Origin: DASUPK01 sp963815665
GTDB taxonomy: Bacteria; Actinomycetota; Thermoleophilia; Solirubrobacterales; 70-9
NCBI GenBank assembly: GCA_963815665.1
Contig: CAWFHN010000008.1
Coordinates: forward strand, 62,001 to 126,000
DNA length: 64,000 bases
Reading direction: 5' to 3'
Positions 41,976-51,434 of this stretch are shown here, in pieces. The notes beneath the pieces were generated by a model. The model saw only the letters and a program-made list of their open reading frames with translations, was not told the origin of the DNA and ran no database searches. Every line of letters begins with the position of its first letter. Positions within the stretch are counted from its first letter, which is position 1. The position numbers and the translations under genes are program-made.

Positions 41976-42992
41976 TCATCGAGGGCAGCGGTCGAGGCGC
42001 GCGGTCAACGGGTCGGCCCCGCGGCCGCGCGCATCGGCGTTCGGGCGGCATCCCTTTCGATGACGGTGGCGGTGGCGCTTGCCGGCCGAACGATGACCCA
42101 GCGGCGCACCGGCGGCGCGGTAGCCGAGCAGATACGGCGCCGGATCCACCGGCGTGCCGAAATGGCGCACCTCGAAGTGGAGGTGCGGGCCCGTCGAGTG
42201 CCCCGTGGAGCCGACGTAGCCGATCGTCTGGCCTCCCACGACGTGCTCGCCGACCGAGGCCGCGATCTTCGACATGTGCGCGTACCAGCTCTCGAATCCG
42301 AGGCGATGCGTGATCACGACGAGATTGCCATAGCCGCCGGTGTTGAATCCGGCGAAGGAGACCACGCCGACGCCGCCCGCGTGGATCGGGGTGCCCATGG
42401 GCTCGGGGAAGTCCAACCCGGTATGCCAGCGCCCGGGCGGAATCCAGCCGAAGCGATCCCCGACCGCCCCGGATACCGGCTGGAAGAAGCGGACCGGGCT
42501 GGATGGCGGCGCGGCGGTCACGACCTGGCCTCCCCGCAGGGCGTTAAGCGTGCTCGGCCCGGCCACCCCGTCGGCCTGGAGCCCCGCGCCGCCCTGGTAC
42601 CGGCGCACCGCGCTTTGAGTGTTCGGCCCGAAGCCGCCGTCGAAGCCTCCCGGCTCGAAGCCGCGCGTGTGGAGCAGGAACTGCAGGGCGGCGACGTCCC
42701 AGCCCGTCTTGCCCTCGCGCAGCGGGCGAGCGCCGAGATTGGGCTTGCCGCGCTTGCCGAGGGCCGCACGAGTCTGGGGCCCGGCGACGCCGTCCGCGGC
42801 CAGACCGTGCTGGGACTGGAAGGTCCGGACCGCGCCCTGGGTCCAGGGCCCGCTGATCCCGTCCACCGGGTGCGGGTAGAGGCCGACTCCGGTCATGGCC
42901 ACCTGCAGAGCGGCGACGTCGGCGCTTCCGGCGCTGGCGGTTGCGGGCATGGCAAGGAGGCCCCCTATGACCGCCCCAATCAGGACGAGCAT
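41976..42992 (-). CDS. Secreted M23 metallopeptidase with two peptidoglycan-binding domains
   Basis: A 338-aa exported protein. Signal peptide MLVLIGAVIGGLLAMPATAS is followed by two PG_binding_1 repeats (VAALQVAMTGVGLYPHPVDG with FQSQHGLAADGVAG; VAALQFLLHTRGFEPGGFDG with YQGGAGLQADGVAG). The M23 domain has zinc ligands in RWHTGLDFPEPMG and PHLHFEVRHF. A His/Arg-rich tail (KRHRHRHRKG) ends the protein. The start is taken at MLVLIG; the leader can form two competing hairpins near the ribosome site. It lies between ftsY and ffh, an unusual place for a wall hydrolase. Confidence 0.9.
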   Translation of the reverse strand: MLVLIGAVIGGLLAMPATASAGSADVAALQVAMTGVGLYPHPVDGISGPWTQGAVRTFQSQHGLAADGVAGPQTRAALGKRGKPNLGARPLREGKTGWDVAALQFLLHTRGFEPGGFDGGFGPNTQSAVRRYQGGAGLQADGVAGPSTLNALRGGQVVTAAPPSSPVRFFQPVSGAVGDRFGWIPPGRWHTGLDFPEPMGTPIHAGGVGVVSFAGFNTGGYGNLVVITHRLGFESWYAHMSKIAASVGEHVVGGQTIGYVGSTGHSTGPHLHFEVRHFGTPVDPAPYLLGYRAAGAPLGHRSAGKRHRHRHRKGCRPNADARGRGADPLTARLDRCPR

Positions 42993-43090
42993 CTTGGTGC
43001 CACCCGCAGGCACGTCCCCAGCCTGCCCGGATTCGCGGAATCGACTGGGAGCGACGTTGCACCTCGGGTAACGCCGGTGGACTCGGGCGG

Positions 43091-44083
43091 CTACTCCTCG
43101 ATCAGGGCGCGGGCGAACTGCTCCGCGTCGAACGGCCGCAGGTCCTCGAGCGACTCGCCGATCCCGATCAGCTTCACCGGAATGCCCAGCTCCGAGGCGA
43201 TCGCGAGCGCGACTCCGCCCTTGGCGCTGCCGTCCAGCTTGGTGAGGACCGCTCCGGTCACCTCGACGGACTTGGCGAACTCCTGGGCCTGACGGATCCC
43301 GTTCTGCCCGGTGGTCGCGTCGATCACCACCAGTGTCTCGTGGGGCGCGTCCGGGATCCGCTTGGCGATCACCCGGCGGACCTTGGAGAGCTCCTCCATC
43401 AGGTTGCCGTGGGTGTGGAGCCTCCCGGCCGTGTCGCAGATCACAACGTCCGCGCCGCGAGCCTCGGCTGCGGCGACGCCATCGAACACGACCGCGCCGG
43501 GATCGCCGCCCTCCGTGCCGCGGACGATCTGCGTCCCCGCCCGGTCCGCCCACTCGGCGAGCTGGTTGACGGCGGCGGCACGGTAGGTGTCGGCGGCGGC
43601 GACGATCACGTCGAGGCCGAGCTCCTTCTGGAGATGCCAGGCGATCTTGCCGATCGTCGTCGTCTTGCCGGTGCCGTTCACCCCGACCACCATCAGGACG
43701 GACGGCCGCTCGCGCAGGTGGATGCGAGCCGAGTCGTCGCCCGCGGGCGAGGCGGTCTCGGCCAGCAGGGCGATCAGGCGCTCGCGGAGCGCCTCGCCCC
43801 CGGCTACCTCTCCGGCCTCGACCTCGTCCTCGAGCCGCCGAACGACCGCGGCCGTGGTCGGGGCGCCGACGTCCGCCAGGATCAGCCCTTCCTCGAGGTG
43901 CTCCCAGGTCGATTCGTCGATCCGTCCCGTGAAGCTCGAGGAGAGCTCCGCGGTCAGCGCCTGCCGGCTGCGGGTGAGCCCCTCGCGCAGCCGGCGGAAG
44001 ACCCCGGTGCGCTCCTCATTCTCCTCGACCGCCGGGACCTCGCGGTCGCCGAGGTCGAAGACCTCCTGCCAGTTCGTCGCCAC
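43091..44083 (-). CDS. ftsY: SRP receptor FtsY
   Basis: Membrane-associated GTPase docking SRP-ribosome complexes. The 330-aa protein has a short acidic N-terminus and an N domain (FRRLREGLTRSRQALTAEL). Its G domain has VGVNGTGKTTTIGKIAW, AAADTYRAAAVNQL, ICDTAGRLHTHGNLMEEL and LTKLDGSAKGGVALA. It lacks a long A-domain, as in several actinobacteria. It is divergent from the LuxR-type regulator, with 250 bp between the two starts. Confidence 0.97.
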   Translation of the reverse strand: MATNWQEVFDLGDREVPAVEENEERTGVFRRLREGLTRSRQALTAELSSSFTGRIDESTWEHLEEGLILADVGAPTTAAVVRRLEDEVEAGEVAGGEALRERLIALLAETASPAGDDSARIHLRERPSVLMVVGVNGTGKTTTIGKIAWHLQKELGLDVIVAAADTYRAAAVNQLAEWADRAGTQIVRGTEGGDPGAVVFDGVAAAEARGADVVICDTAGRLHTHGNLMEELSKVRRVIAKRIPDAPHETLVVIDATTGQNGIRQAQEFAKSVEVTGAVLTKLDGSAKGGVALAIASELGIPVKLIGIGESLEDLRPFDAEQFARALIEE

Positions 44084-44334
44084 GGCGGCGGAGGGTAACG
44101 ATGCCTCTCCCGCCTACGCGAATCTCCGCTTTCCGGCTCGCCTAAGGACCGTCGTCGGCGTTGCTCGCCTTGGCTATCTGCGCCTCCGCCCTCATAGGAC
44201 GGCACTTTCCGGGCCGCCTTCTCCCCCTGGCCTTGGCGCTGAGTCTGGGCGTTCAGCCCCGTTTCTTCATCAGGGAGCCACCCCAATCTTTTCTCCTGCC
44301 ACCGGATACGCTTGCGCAACGGAGGAGGAGCGAC

Positions 44335-47160
44335 GTGGACGCAAGGACGCTGAGCGGGAGCGAGCAGGAGCGCGGCGTGGCGGCAGCGCTCGTGGAGAGG
44401 GAAAGGGAGCTCGCCACGATCGCCGGCGCGCTCGACTCAGCGGCGCTGGGTTCGGGTGGCGTGGTGCTGATCGAGGGCGAAGCCGGGATCGGCAAGACAA
44501 GGCTGCTCGCGGAGGCCCGCGCCGCGGCGGAGTCGCGCGGGATGCGCCATCTCCGTGCACGGGCCGCGGAGCTGGAGCGCCAGTTCGCATACGGAGTGAT
44601 CCGCCAGCTGCTCGAACCCGAGCTTCGGGACGCGGGCACCGCCGATCGAATACTCACGGGAGCCGCCGCGGCGGCGGCGCCCGCCCTCGGCGGCCCCCCC
44701 GCCCACTCCCTGCCCCCGCAGGACCTCAGCTCCGCCCTGTTGCACGGGATCTACTGGACGTGCGTGCGCCTGTCCGAGGAACAGCCGACCGTGCTGCTGG
44801 TGGACGATCTCCAGTGGGCCGACCCGCCGTCCGTCCGCGCGCTCGAGTACCTCGGCCGACGCGCCGACGAGCATCCTCTCGTCCTGGTCCTCGCGACCAG
44901 GGACGGCGGGATCTTCTCGGACATCCCAAGCCAGTCGCGAATTCGGCCCGCAGCGCTGAGCGAACACGGATCCGGCCGGGTGCTCGAGGACCTGTTGGGA
45001 CCCTCGACGCGGGAGTTCTCGTCGACCGCTCACCGCGTCACCGGGGGCAACCCATTCCTGCTTCGGGAGGTCGCGCTGGTCACCGCCACCGGTGAGCCCC
45101 TCCCGGACCAGGCGAACGCCGAACGAATCGCCGAGCTGGGGCCGCCTTCGGTCGCGAACTGGACGCTGGCGCGGCTGACGCGGCTGCCGGAGCGCTGTCG
45201 GAGGGTCGCGACGTCGCTGTCCATCCTCGACCACGCGGAGCTGCAGGTCGTCGCCGCCCATGCGGACCTCGACCCCTTGGCTGCCGCGGCCGCGGTCGAC
45301 GAGCTCGCTGAGATCGGCCTGGTGGAGGGCGAGCTTCCATTGCGCTTTGCCCACCCGATCGTCAGGAGCGCCCTCTACGAGCAGGTCGCTCCCGCCGCCC
45401 GTGAGCACGGGCACAGGCTCGCGGCGGACCTCCTCCACGGGAGGGGAGCCCCGGCGGAGCAGGTGGCGGCCCATCTCCTCGAGACCGAACCGCGAGAGGA
45501 GGACTGGGCGACCGAGCAGCTGCGGGCAGCGGCCGGCCAGGCGAGGGGCCGGGGCGGAGCCGAGGAAGCGATCGCCTTTCTGCGTCGCGCCTGCGATGAG
45601 TCAGCTCGAACGGAGGACCCGTCGCTGCTGCTGGAGCTCGGGCTGGCCGAGCTCGCGGCCAGCGACCCGGCCGCCCTGGAGCATCTGGAGGCCGCCTCCG
45701 AGGCGGGCGGGCCACCCGAGCTCCAGGGCACGATCCACGGAGCCCTGGCGCAGAGCCGCTACCTCGCCGGCGACACCCTGGGCGCCTTCGAGGCGGTCCG
45801 CGCCGCTCTGGACGCGATTCCGCCCGGGACCGGTGGGGCGATCGAGGCGGAGCTCCTGTTCAGCTACGGCATCGCCGGGCGGCCGCGGGCCGAGCTGATG
45901 GACGACTTCCGTGGCCGGCTCGCCACGCCCCGATACGGCCCTGGCGGCGAGCCGACGGCCGCCGAGGTGGTGAGACGGCATCTGCTCGGCCTCGACTGCT
46001 ACCTCCGCGGCGACCGCGAGGGTGCGGTCGCGGAGCTCATCTGGGCGGCGGAGCGCATGTCCGACCCCGAGCTGGCGGACTCGTTGCCGTCGCTGACGGG
46101 GACCGGGCCCGCGTTCGTCCTCGCGGGCGTCGACGCTCACGCCGACGCGGAGCAGCTGATCGCCGCCAGCCTCGAGCGCGCCCGCCGTCGCGGCAGCAGG
46201 CTGGAGACCGCCGAGGCGCTGCACGACCGGGTCTGGTCGCGCTGGCGCCGGGGCGACCTGATCGGCGGGCTCGCGGACGCGGAGACGATCTTCGCGATGA
46301 CCGAGGGCGCCTGGGAGGTGGCCAAGCTCCCCCTGAGGATCGCCTACGCCGACATGAAGGTCGACCGGGGTGCGCTGGAGGAGGCGGCCGCCCAGCTCGA
46401 CCTGCCCGAGGGCCTCGAGGCGGAGGCGTCGGGCACCTGGGGCTGGGGATGGCTGCCCCTCGGCCGCGCCCGGGTCGCGGCGGCCCGTCGCGACTGGGAG
46501 CGCGCCCTGGAGCTCTGCCTGTCCGCGGGGCAGCGCCTGCTCGCGATCGACGCACCGAGCCCCGGGTACTGCTGGTGGCGGTCGCTGGCCGCTCGCGCGG
46601 CCGATCAGCTCGGCCAGGCGGAGCGCGCGAGCGCGCTCGCCACCGAGCAGACCGAGCTCGGCCGGCGAATCGGCTCCCCGCGGGCGATCGGCGTCGGGCT
46701 GGCCACCCTCGGAGCGATCCGGGGAGGGGACGAGGGCGTCGATCTGCTGCGCGAGTCCCTGCACCCGCTCGAGACGGCCGGCGCCGCGCTCGAGCGGGCG
46801 CGCGCGCTGCTCTGGCTGGGCATCGCGCTCCGGCGCGAGCGTCATGCCCGCGATGCGAGGGAGCCGCTGCGAGAGGCGCTCGACCTGAGCGGACGGCTGG
46901 GCGCCACCCCCCTCGGCGACGTCGCCCTCACCGAGCTGCGAGCCGCCGGGGGCAGGCCGAGGCGGGAGCGCAGCAGCGGCCTCGAGTCGCTCACTCCTCG
47001 GGAGCACCAGGTCGCCGAGCTGGCGGCGTCCGGGCTGGCCAATCCGGCGATTGCGGAGCAGCTCTTCATCACCCGCAAGACGGTCGAGGCGCACCTCGGC
47101 GCCATCTACCGCAAGCTTGACGTCTCCTCCCGAGAACAGCTGCGAAGCGTGCGGCTCTGA
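44335..47160 (+). CDS. LAL-type LuxR-family regulator with AAA ATPase domain
   Basis: A large ATP-binding LuxR regulator (941 aa from the GTG at 44335, which follows GGAGGAGGAG; an upstream open extension is not protein-like). Walker A is VVLIEGEAGIGKTRLLAEAR at residues about 43-62 and Walker B VLLVDDLQWADP near residue 160. The middle 550 residues are an Ala/Leu-rich TPR-like helical array. The C-terminal HTH reads LTPREHQVAELAASGLANPA and ITRKTVEAHLGAIYRKLDV. Such proteins sense ligands and activate target operons; the inducer is unknown. It is inserted between smc and ftsY. Confidence 0.92.
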   Translation: MDARTLSGSEQERGVAAALVERERELATIAGALDSAALGSGGVVLIEGEAGIGKTRLLAEARAAAESRGMRHLRARAAELERQFAYGVIRQLLEPELRDAGTADRILTGAAAAAAPALGGPPAHSLPPQDLSSALLHGIYWTCVRLSEEQPTVLLVDDLQWADPPSVRALEYLGRRADEHPLVLVLATRDGGIFSDIPSQSRIRPAALSEHGSGRVLEDLLGPSTREFSSTAHRVTGGNPFLLREVALVTATGEPLPDQANAERIAELGPPSVANWTLARLTRLPERCRRVATSLSILDHAELQVVAAHADLDPLAAAAAVDELAEIGLVEGELPLRFAHPIVRSALYEQVAPAAREHGHRLAADLLHGRGAPAEQVAAHLLETEPREEDWATEQLRAAAGQARGRGGAEEAIAFLRRACDESARTEDPSLLLELGLAELAASDPAALEHLEAASEAGGPPELQGTIHGALAQSRYLAGDTLGAFEAVRAALDAIPPGTGGAIEAELLFSYGIAGRPRAELMDDFRGRLATPRYGPGGEPTAAEVVRRHLLGLDCYLRGDREGAVAELIWAAERMSDPELADSLPSLTGTGPAFVLAGVDAHADAEQLIAASLERARRRGSRLETAEALHDRVWSRWRRGDLIGGLADAETIFAMTEGAWEVAKLPLRIAYADMKVDRGALEEAAAQLDLPEGLEAEASGTWGWGWLPLGRARVAAARRDWERALELCLSAGQRLLAIDAPSPGYCWWRSLAARAADQLGQAERASALATEQTELGRRIGSPRAIGVGLATLGAIRGGDEGVDLLRESLHPLETAGAALERARALLWLGIALRRERHARDAREPLREALDLSGRLGATPLGDVALTELRAAGGRPRRERSSGLESLTPREHQVAELAASGLANPAIAEQLFITRKTVEAHLGAIYRKLDVSSREQLRSVRL

Positions 47161-47178
47161 GGTACGGGCCCGGCCGCC

Positions 47179-50100
47179 TCAGGCCGCTGCTTCGGCCTCG
47201 GCGGTCGCGGCCCCGCCATTACCGTCGGCCACAGACCCCGCCGACGGATCGACGCCCATCCCGAGCTCGTCGCGCGGAAGCTTACGCGAGACGACCTTGG
47301 TGACGCCGTCGCCGCCCATGCTGACGCCGTAGAGGATGTCGGCGGCGTCCATCGTCCGCTTCTGGTGGGTGACGACGATGAACTGCGAGCGCTCGGAGAA
47401 GCGGCGGACGAGGCGCAGGAAGCGGTCGATGTTGATGTCGTCGAGCGCGGCCTCGACCTCGTCGAGGATGTAGAAGGGGCAGGGGCGCGCCATCAGGACC
47501 GCGAAGACGAACGCGAGGGCGACCAGCGACTTCTCGCCGCCAGACAGCAATGACAGCCGGCGGGTCGACTTACCGGCCGGAGTCACCTCGATCTCGACGC
47601 CGCCGTCCTCGTCCGGCGGGGCGAGCTCCTCGTCGGGATCCGCTCCCTCGCCCTCCTCCTCGTCGCCCTCGGGCGCCTGGCCCGCGAACGGACGCGGGCC
47701 GACGTTCACCCGGCGCAGGCGCCCGCCGCCGCCGGGGAAGAGCTCGGCCACCATCTCCTCGAACCCCCGGGCGGTGGCCTCGAAGGTCTCCTCGAAGGCG
47801 GCGGCGATCTCCCTGTCAGTGCGCCGGATCAGCGCGCGCAGCTCGCCGATCGCCTTCTCGAGGTCCTTGCGCTGCTCGGCCAGCTCCGTGAGGTGCTCGC
47901 GCGCCTCCGCGTACTCGCGCTCCGCCAGCGGGTTGACGGGCCCGATCTGCTCGCGATTGCGCCCCAGCTTGGCCAGCCGGGCCTCGATCCCCTCGCGCTC
48001 CTCGTCATCGAGGGCCTCCGCGGCGGCCCCCAGCTGCTCGCCCAGGGCCGCGCCGACCCGCTCGAGCTCGGCGGTGCTCTCGTCGCGATGGCCGCGCAGC
48101 TGGGTCGCCTCGACCTCCACCACGGTCATCGCCTCGCTGGCCTCGCGGAGCTCGCCCTGCAGGCCGAACTCCTGCTGCGAGCACTCGCGCAGCTCGGCCG
48201 CGATTTCTCCGCCGCCGTCACCCTCGTCAGCCGTGAGGCTCGCGGCGCGCGCCTCGAGCTGTTCGCCGAGCCGGCGCAGCGCGTCGCGTGCACGCGCGAG
48301 CGCCGGCAACGTCTCGCTCTCCAGCGAGATTCGCCGCTCGAGCTCCTCGCGGTCGCTGAGTCGCTTCTCCTGCGCCCGCGCTGCGACCTCCGCATGGCGG
48401 CGCTCGGCCGCCAGCTCGGCCTCGAGCTTGGCGCGTTGGATCGCCCCCGACCCCGACGCCTCACCACCGCGCTCGGCCTGGCGCTCGGCGAGCCAGGTGG
48501 TGCGGTTCGCCTCCTCCGCAGCCTCGTCCAGCGCGCGGCGCGCTTCGCGCAGCGCCCCCTGAGATTCCCCCTCGCGAGTACGGGACTCGGCGAGCGCCGA
48601 CTCGGCCCGCTCCAGATCGTTCGTGGCGCGCTCATGGGTCTGCTCGCGCTGGCTCAGCCGTGAGGCGAGCTCCTCGCGCTCCGAGCGGGCCGCCAGCGCC
48701 GGGTCGGTCCCCTCCTTCGGGAGCCGGCGAATCTCCCCCGCGGCGGCGTCGTAGCACTCGCCGTCCACGGTGACGGCGACGCCGGTGAAGCCCTCGGCGA
48801 GCCCGTCGATCTCGTCGACCAGCCAGGCATCCGCGAGCAGGCGCTCGGTGATCGGCGCCGCATCCCCGCGGGCCTCGATCAGGTCGAGCAGTCGGCGCGC
48901 GCCGTCCTTCGGCTCGTCGCCGGCCCGCTTCGCCCCGCCGGACGCGATCAGCGCCCGTGCAGCGCCGTCTGCGCCGGCGATCCGCTGCTGCCCCTCGCCG
49001 ACGGAGCCGACGATCGAGGCGCGCAGCCGCTCTCCGAGGACGGCCGAGACCGCGCGCTCGAGCCCGGATCCCGTCTCCAGCATCCCCGCGAGCGCCTCGT
49101 GCTCGCCCTCGACCGCCGCCGCGGCGAGCTTCGCCTCGACGGCCGCCAGCTCACCCGCCAGGGTCGCCCGGCGCTCCGAGGCCTTCTGCGCCTCCGCTCG
49201 CGCGCCCTCATGAAGCTGTGTCGCCTGACGCAACGCCGCGCTCGCCTCCTCCTCGGCCCGCTCGAGCGGCTCGAGCGCGGCCTTGGCAGCGGCTCTGCGT
49301 CCCTCCGCCTCCTCGGCATCCCGCCGCAGGCGCGCTCCCTCCTCGGAGGAGTCGGCGCCCAGCTTCGCCAGCTCGGCCTCGAGCTCAACGACGCGGGCGG
49401 CGCCGGCGCCCTCGTCGGGCTCGGTGTCCAGGGCTTCGAGCCTGAGCTGGCGCTCGCCCAGGGCGCTCCTCAGGTCGCGCTCGGAGTGGTCCAGCGATTC
49501 GGCCCGGGCGCGGACGCGCTCGGTGGCCGCACGCGCCTCCGCCAGCAGCTCTCCATGCCTGCGCCGGCCCTCCTCCCCGGCGGCGATTCGCTCCTCGATC
49601 GCCGTCCGGCGGGCCCGCACCTCCTCGAAACGCTTCTCGACCGAATCCCGCCGAGCGCGCACCTCGGCGAGCTTCGCCTCCGCCGCGGAGAGCTCCCCCT
49701 GCTGGGCGCGGAGATCGTCGGCGACGATCTTCGCCCGGAGCTCGTTCGACTGGCGCATCAGCTTTGCGGTGCGCTCCGCGGCCTCGGCCTGGCGCTTCAG
49801 CGGCCGCAGCCGCGAGCGCGCCTCCCGCTCGACGTCGAACGCGCGCTCCAGGTTGTCGCGGGTCCGGTCGAGCTTGAGCTGCGCGCTATGGCGGCGCTTG
49901 CGGTGCTTGCCGAGCCCGGCGGCCTCCTCGATCAGCATGCGCCGGTCGCGTGGCTTGGAGCTGACGATCTCCTCGACCTTGCCCTGACTGATCACCGAGT
50001 GCGCCTCGCGCCCCATGTTGGTGTCCGAGAGGGCCTCGACGATGTCGACGAGCCGGCAGCGGGCGCCGTTCAGCCGATACTCGCCGTCGCCGTTGCGCTC

Positions 50101-50412
50101 GATCCGGCGGGAGATCGAGATCTCCGAGAACTCGCTGGCGGCCCGTCCCTCGGAGTTGTCGATCACGACCTCGACCTCTGCGAAGCGTCGCGCGCCCTGG
50201 CCGTTGCCGCCGGCGAAGATCACGTCTCGCATCTGCTGGCCGCGGATCGCCGAGGGGCTCTGCTCGCCCAGCGCCCAGAGCACCGCGTCCGTGATGTTGG
50301 ACTTGCCCGAGCCGTTGGGACCGACGATCACGCTGACGCCCGGCGAGAAGGTCAGCCGGGTGCGATCGGGGAAGGACTTGAAGCCCTTCAGGTTGATGGC
50401 CTTTAGATACAT
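47179..50412 (-). CDS. smc: Chromosome segregation protein SMC
   Basis: Condenses and organises the chromosome with ScpA/ScpB. The N-terminal ATPase half has FKSFPDRTRLTFSPG, VIVGPNGSGKSNITDAVLW and VISQGKVEEIVSSKP. Long coiled coils flank a hinge (about residues 430-580). The C-terminal half has LSLLSGGEKSLVALAF and CPFYILDEVEAALDD. At 1077 aa it is shorter than the usual 1150-1200, and the head carries an acidic insert (EGDEEEGEGADPDEELAPPD) just before the signature motif. rnc lies 58 bases upstream. It faces the LuxR regulator tail to tail. Confidence 0.96.
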   Translation of the reverse strand: MYLKAINLKGFKSFPDRTRLTFSPGVSVIVGPNGSGKSNITDAVLWALGEQSPSAIRGQQMRDVIFAGGNGQGARRFAEVEVVIDNSEGRAASEFSEISISRRIERNGDGEYRLNGARCRLVDIVEALSDTNMGREAHSVISQGKVEEIVSSKPRDRRMLIEEAAGLGKHRKRRHSAQLKLDRTRDNLERAFDVEREARSRLRPLKRQAEAAERTAKLMRQSNELRAKIVADDLRAQQGELSAAEAKLAEVRARRDSVEKRFEEVRARRTAIEERIAAGEEGRRRHGELLAEARAATERVRARAESLDHSERDLRSALGERQLRLEALDTEPDEGAGAARVVELEAELAKLGADSSEEGARLRRDAEEAEGRRAAAKAALEPLERAEEEASAALRQATQLHEGARAEAQKASERRATLAGELAAVEAKLAAAAVEGEHEALAGMLETGSGLERAVSAVLGERLRASIVGSVGEGQQRIAGADGAARALIASGGAKRAGDEPKDGARRLLDLIEARGDAAPITERLLADAWLVDEIDGLAEGFTGVAVTVDGECYDAAAGEIRRLPKEGTDPALAARSEREELASRLSQREQTHERATNDLERAESALAESRTREGESQGALREARRALDEAAEEANRTTWLAERQAERGGEASGSGAIQRAKLEAELAAERRHAEVAARAQEKRLSDREELERRISLESETLPALARARDALRRLGEQLEARAASLTADEGDGGGEIAAELRECSQQEFGLQGELREASEAMTVVEVEATQLRGHRDESTAELERVGAALGEQLGAAAEALDDEEREGIEARLAKLGRNREQIGPVNPLAEREYAEAREHLTELAEQRKDLEKAIGELRALIRRTDREIAAAFEETFEATARGFEEMVAELFPGGGGRLRRVNVGPRPFAGQAPEGDEEEGEGADPDEELAPPDEDGGVEIEVTPAGKSTRRLSLLSGGEKSLVALAFVFAVLMARPCPFYILDEVEAALDDINIDRFLRLVRRFSERSQFIVVTHQKRTMDAADILYGVSMGGDGVTKVVSRKLPRDELGMGVDPSAGSVADGNGGAATAEAEAAA

Positions 50413-50470
50413 GGAAGTCGGAAGGGTGGCAGGAAGGCGGATGCTCGCGCGTCGCCCGGACGGCTCCGCG

Positions 50471-51148
50471 CTAACGCAGCTTCTCCAGCGCCACCTGCGC
50501 CGCGGCCTGCTCGGCCTCCTTCTTGCTCCTGCCGGAGCCGATGCCGATCTCGTCGCCGCTCACCATCGCCGTGATCTCGAAGCGGCGGTCGTGCGGAGGC
50601 CCGTGCTGGCTGCTGACCTCGTAGCTGACGGTCTCGCCATCGCGGGCCAGGCGCTCCTGCAACTCCGACTTGAAGTCCATGCGCTCGCGGGTGGCCTGCT
50701 CGATCTGGTCACCGAATGCCTCGATGACAGCCTCCGAGGTCCGCTCGAAGCGGTGCGCCATGTAGCAGGCGCCGATCACCGCCTCGCAGACCGAGGCCAG
50801 GGTCCGCTCCGATGCCAGCAGGGTGTCGACCGGCAGCCCGTCGCCCTCGTCCGGGGCCTCCCCCGTGAGCAGCTCGGGGAGCTCGAGGCGACGGGCGACC
50901 TCCGCGCAGGCGCGTCCGCTGACGGCCTGGTTCAGGATCTTGGTCAGCTCGCCGATGTCGGCGCTCGGGTGCTCCTCGAAGAGCAGCGTGGCCACTGCCA
51001 GGCCGAGGACGCTGTCCCCGAGGAAGGCGAGCCTTCCATAGGACTCGACCCGCGTGTCGACCCAGGATGAGTGGGAGAGTGCCTGCCGGCGCAGCTCTTC
51101 GGGGGTGTCCGCGAACAGCTCCGCCAGCGAGGCTGTCGAACGTGTCAT
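50471..51148 (-). CDS. rnc: RNase III-family protein with degenerate active site
   Basis: The 225-aa protein occupies the normal rnc slot (acpP-rnc-smc) and has the two-domain layout: helical RNase III domain (1-150) and a dsRNA-binding domain (MDFKSELQERLARDG, GSGRSKKEAEQAAAQVALEK). The signature box reads YGRLAFLGDSVLGL where NERLEFLGDSxL is expected. The positions equal to E. coli E38 and E41 are Gly38 and Ala41, and D114 in the second box is Ser119 (TLASVCEAVIG). D45, E65 and E117 equivalents (D45, E83, E122) remain. Metal binding and cleavage are probably impaired, so it may bind dsRNA without cutting. The start ATG is MTRSTASLAEL. Confidence 0.85.
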   Translation of the reverse strand: MTRSTASLAELFADTPEELRRQALSHSSWVDTRVESYGRLAFLGDSVLGLAVATLLFEEHPSADIGELTKILNQAVSGRACAEVARRLELPELLTGEAPDEGDGLPVDTLLASERTLASVCEAVIGACYMAHRFERTSEAVIEAFGDQIEQATRERMDFKSELQERLARDGETVSYEVSSQHGPPHDRRFEITAMVSGDEIGIGSGRSKKEAEQAAAQVALEKLR

Positions 51149-51170
51149 CGGATCAGAGCGCCGCCTCCCC

Positions 51171-51419
51171 CTAGGTTGCCGGCACTCTGGCGCAGACGAA
51201 GTCGACGGCGCCCCCGACCGTTTCGATCTCGGCCGCCTCCTCCTCGCTGACCCGGATCCCGTAGCGATCCTCGAGCTCCATGACCAGCTCGTAGAGATCG
51301 AGCGAGTCGGCGTCGAGGTCCTCCCGGAACCTGGTCTCGAGCTGGATCTTCTCCGGCGCCACCTCAAGCTCGGTGCTCAGGTGGGTCCGCACCAGCTTCA
51401 TCACCTCTTCACGTTCCAT
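51171..51419 (-). CDS. acpP: Acyl carrier protein
   Basis: An 82-aa carrier with the 4'-phosphopantetheine Ser in LDADSLDLYELVMELED, in an acidic four-helix protein of typical length. It carries growing fatty acyl chains. It lies between plsX and rnc, the standard arrangement. Helix 2 has DLYELV instead of the usual DTVELV. Confidence 0.95.
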   Translation of the reverse strand: MEREEVMKLVRTHLSTELEVAPEKIQLETRFREDLDADSLDLYELVMELEDRYGIRVSEEEAAEIETVGGAVDFVCARVPAT

Positions 51420-51434
51420 CGCAGCGATTATGGC

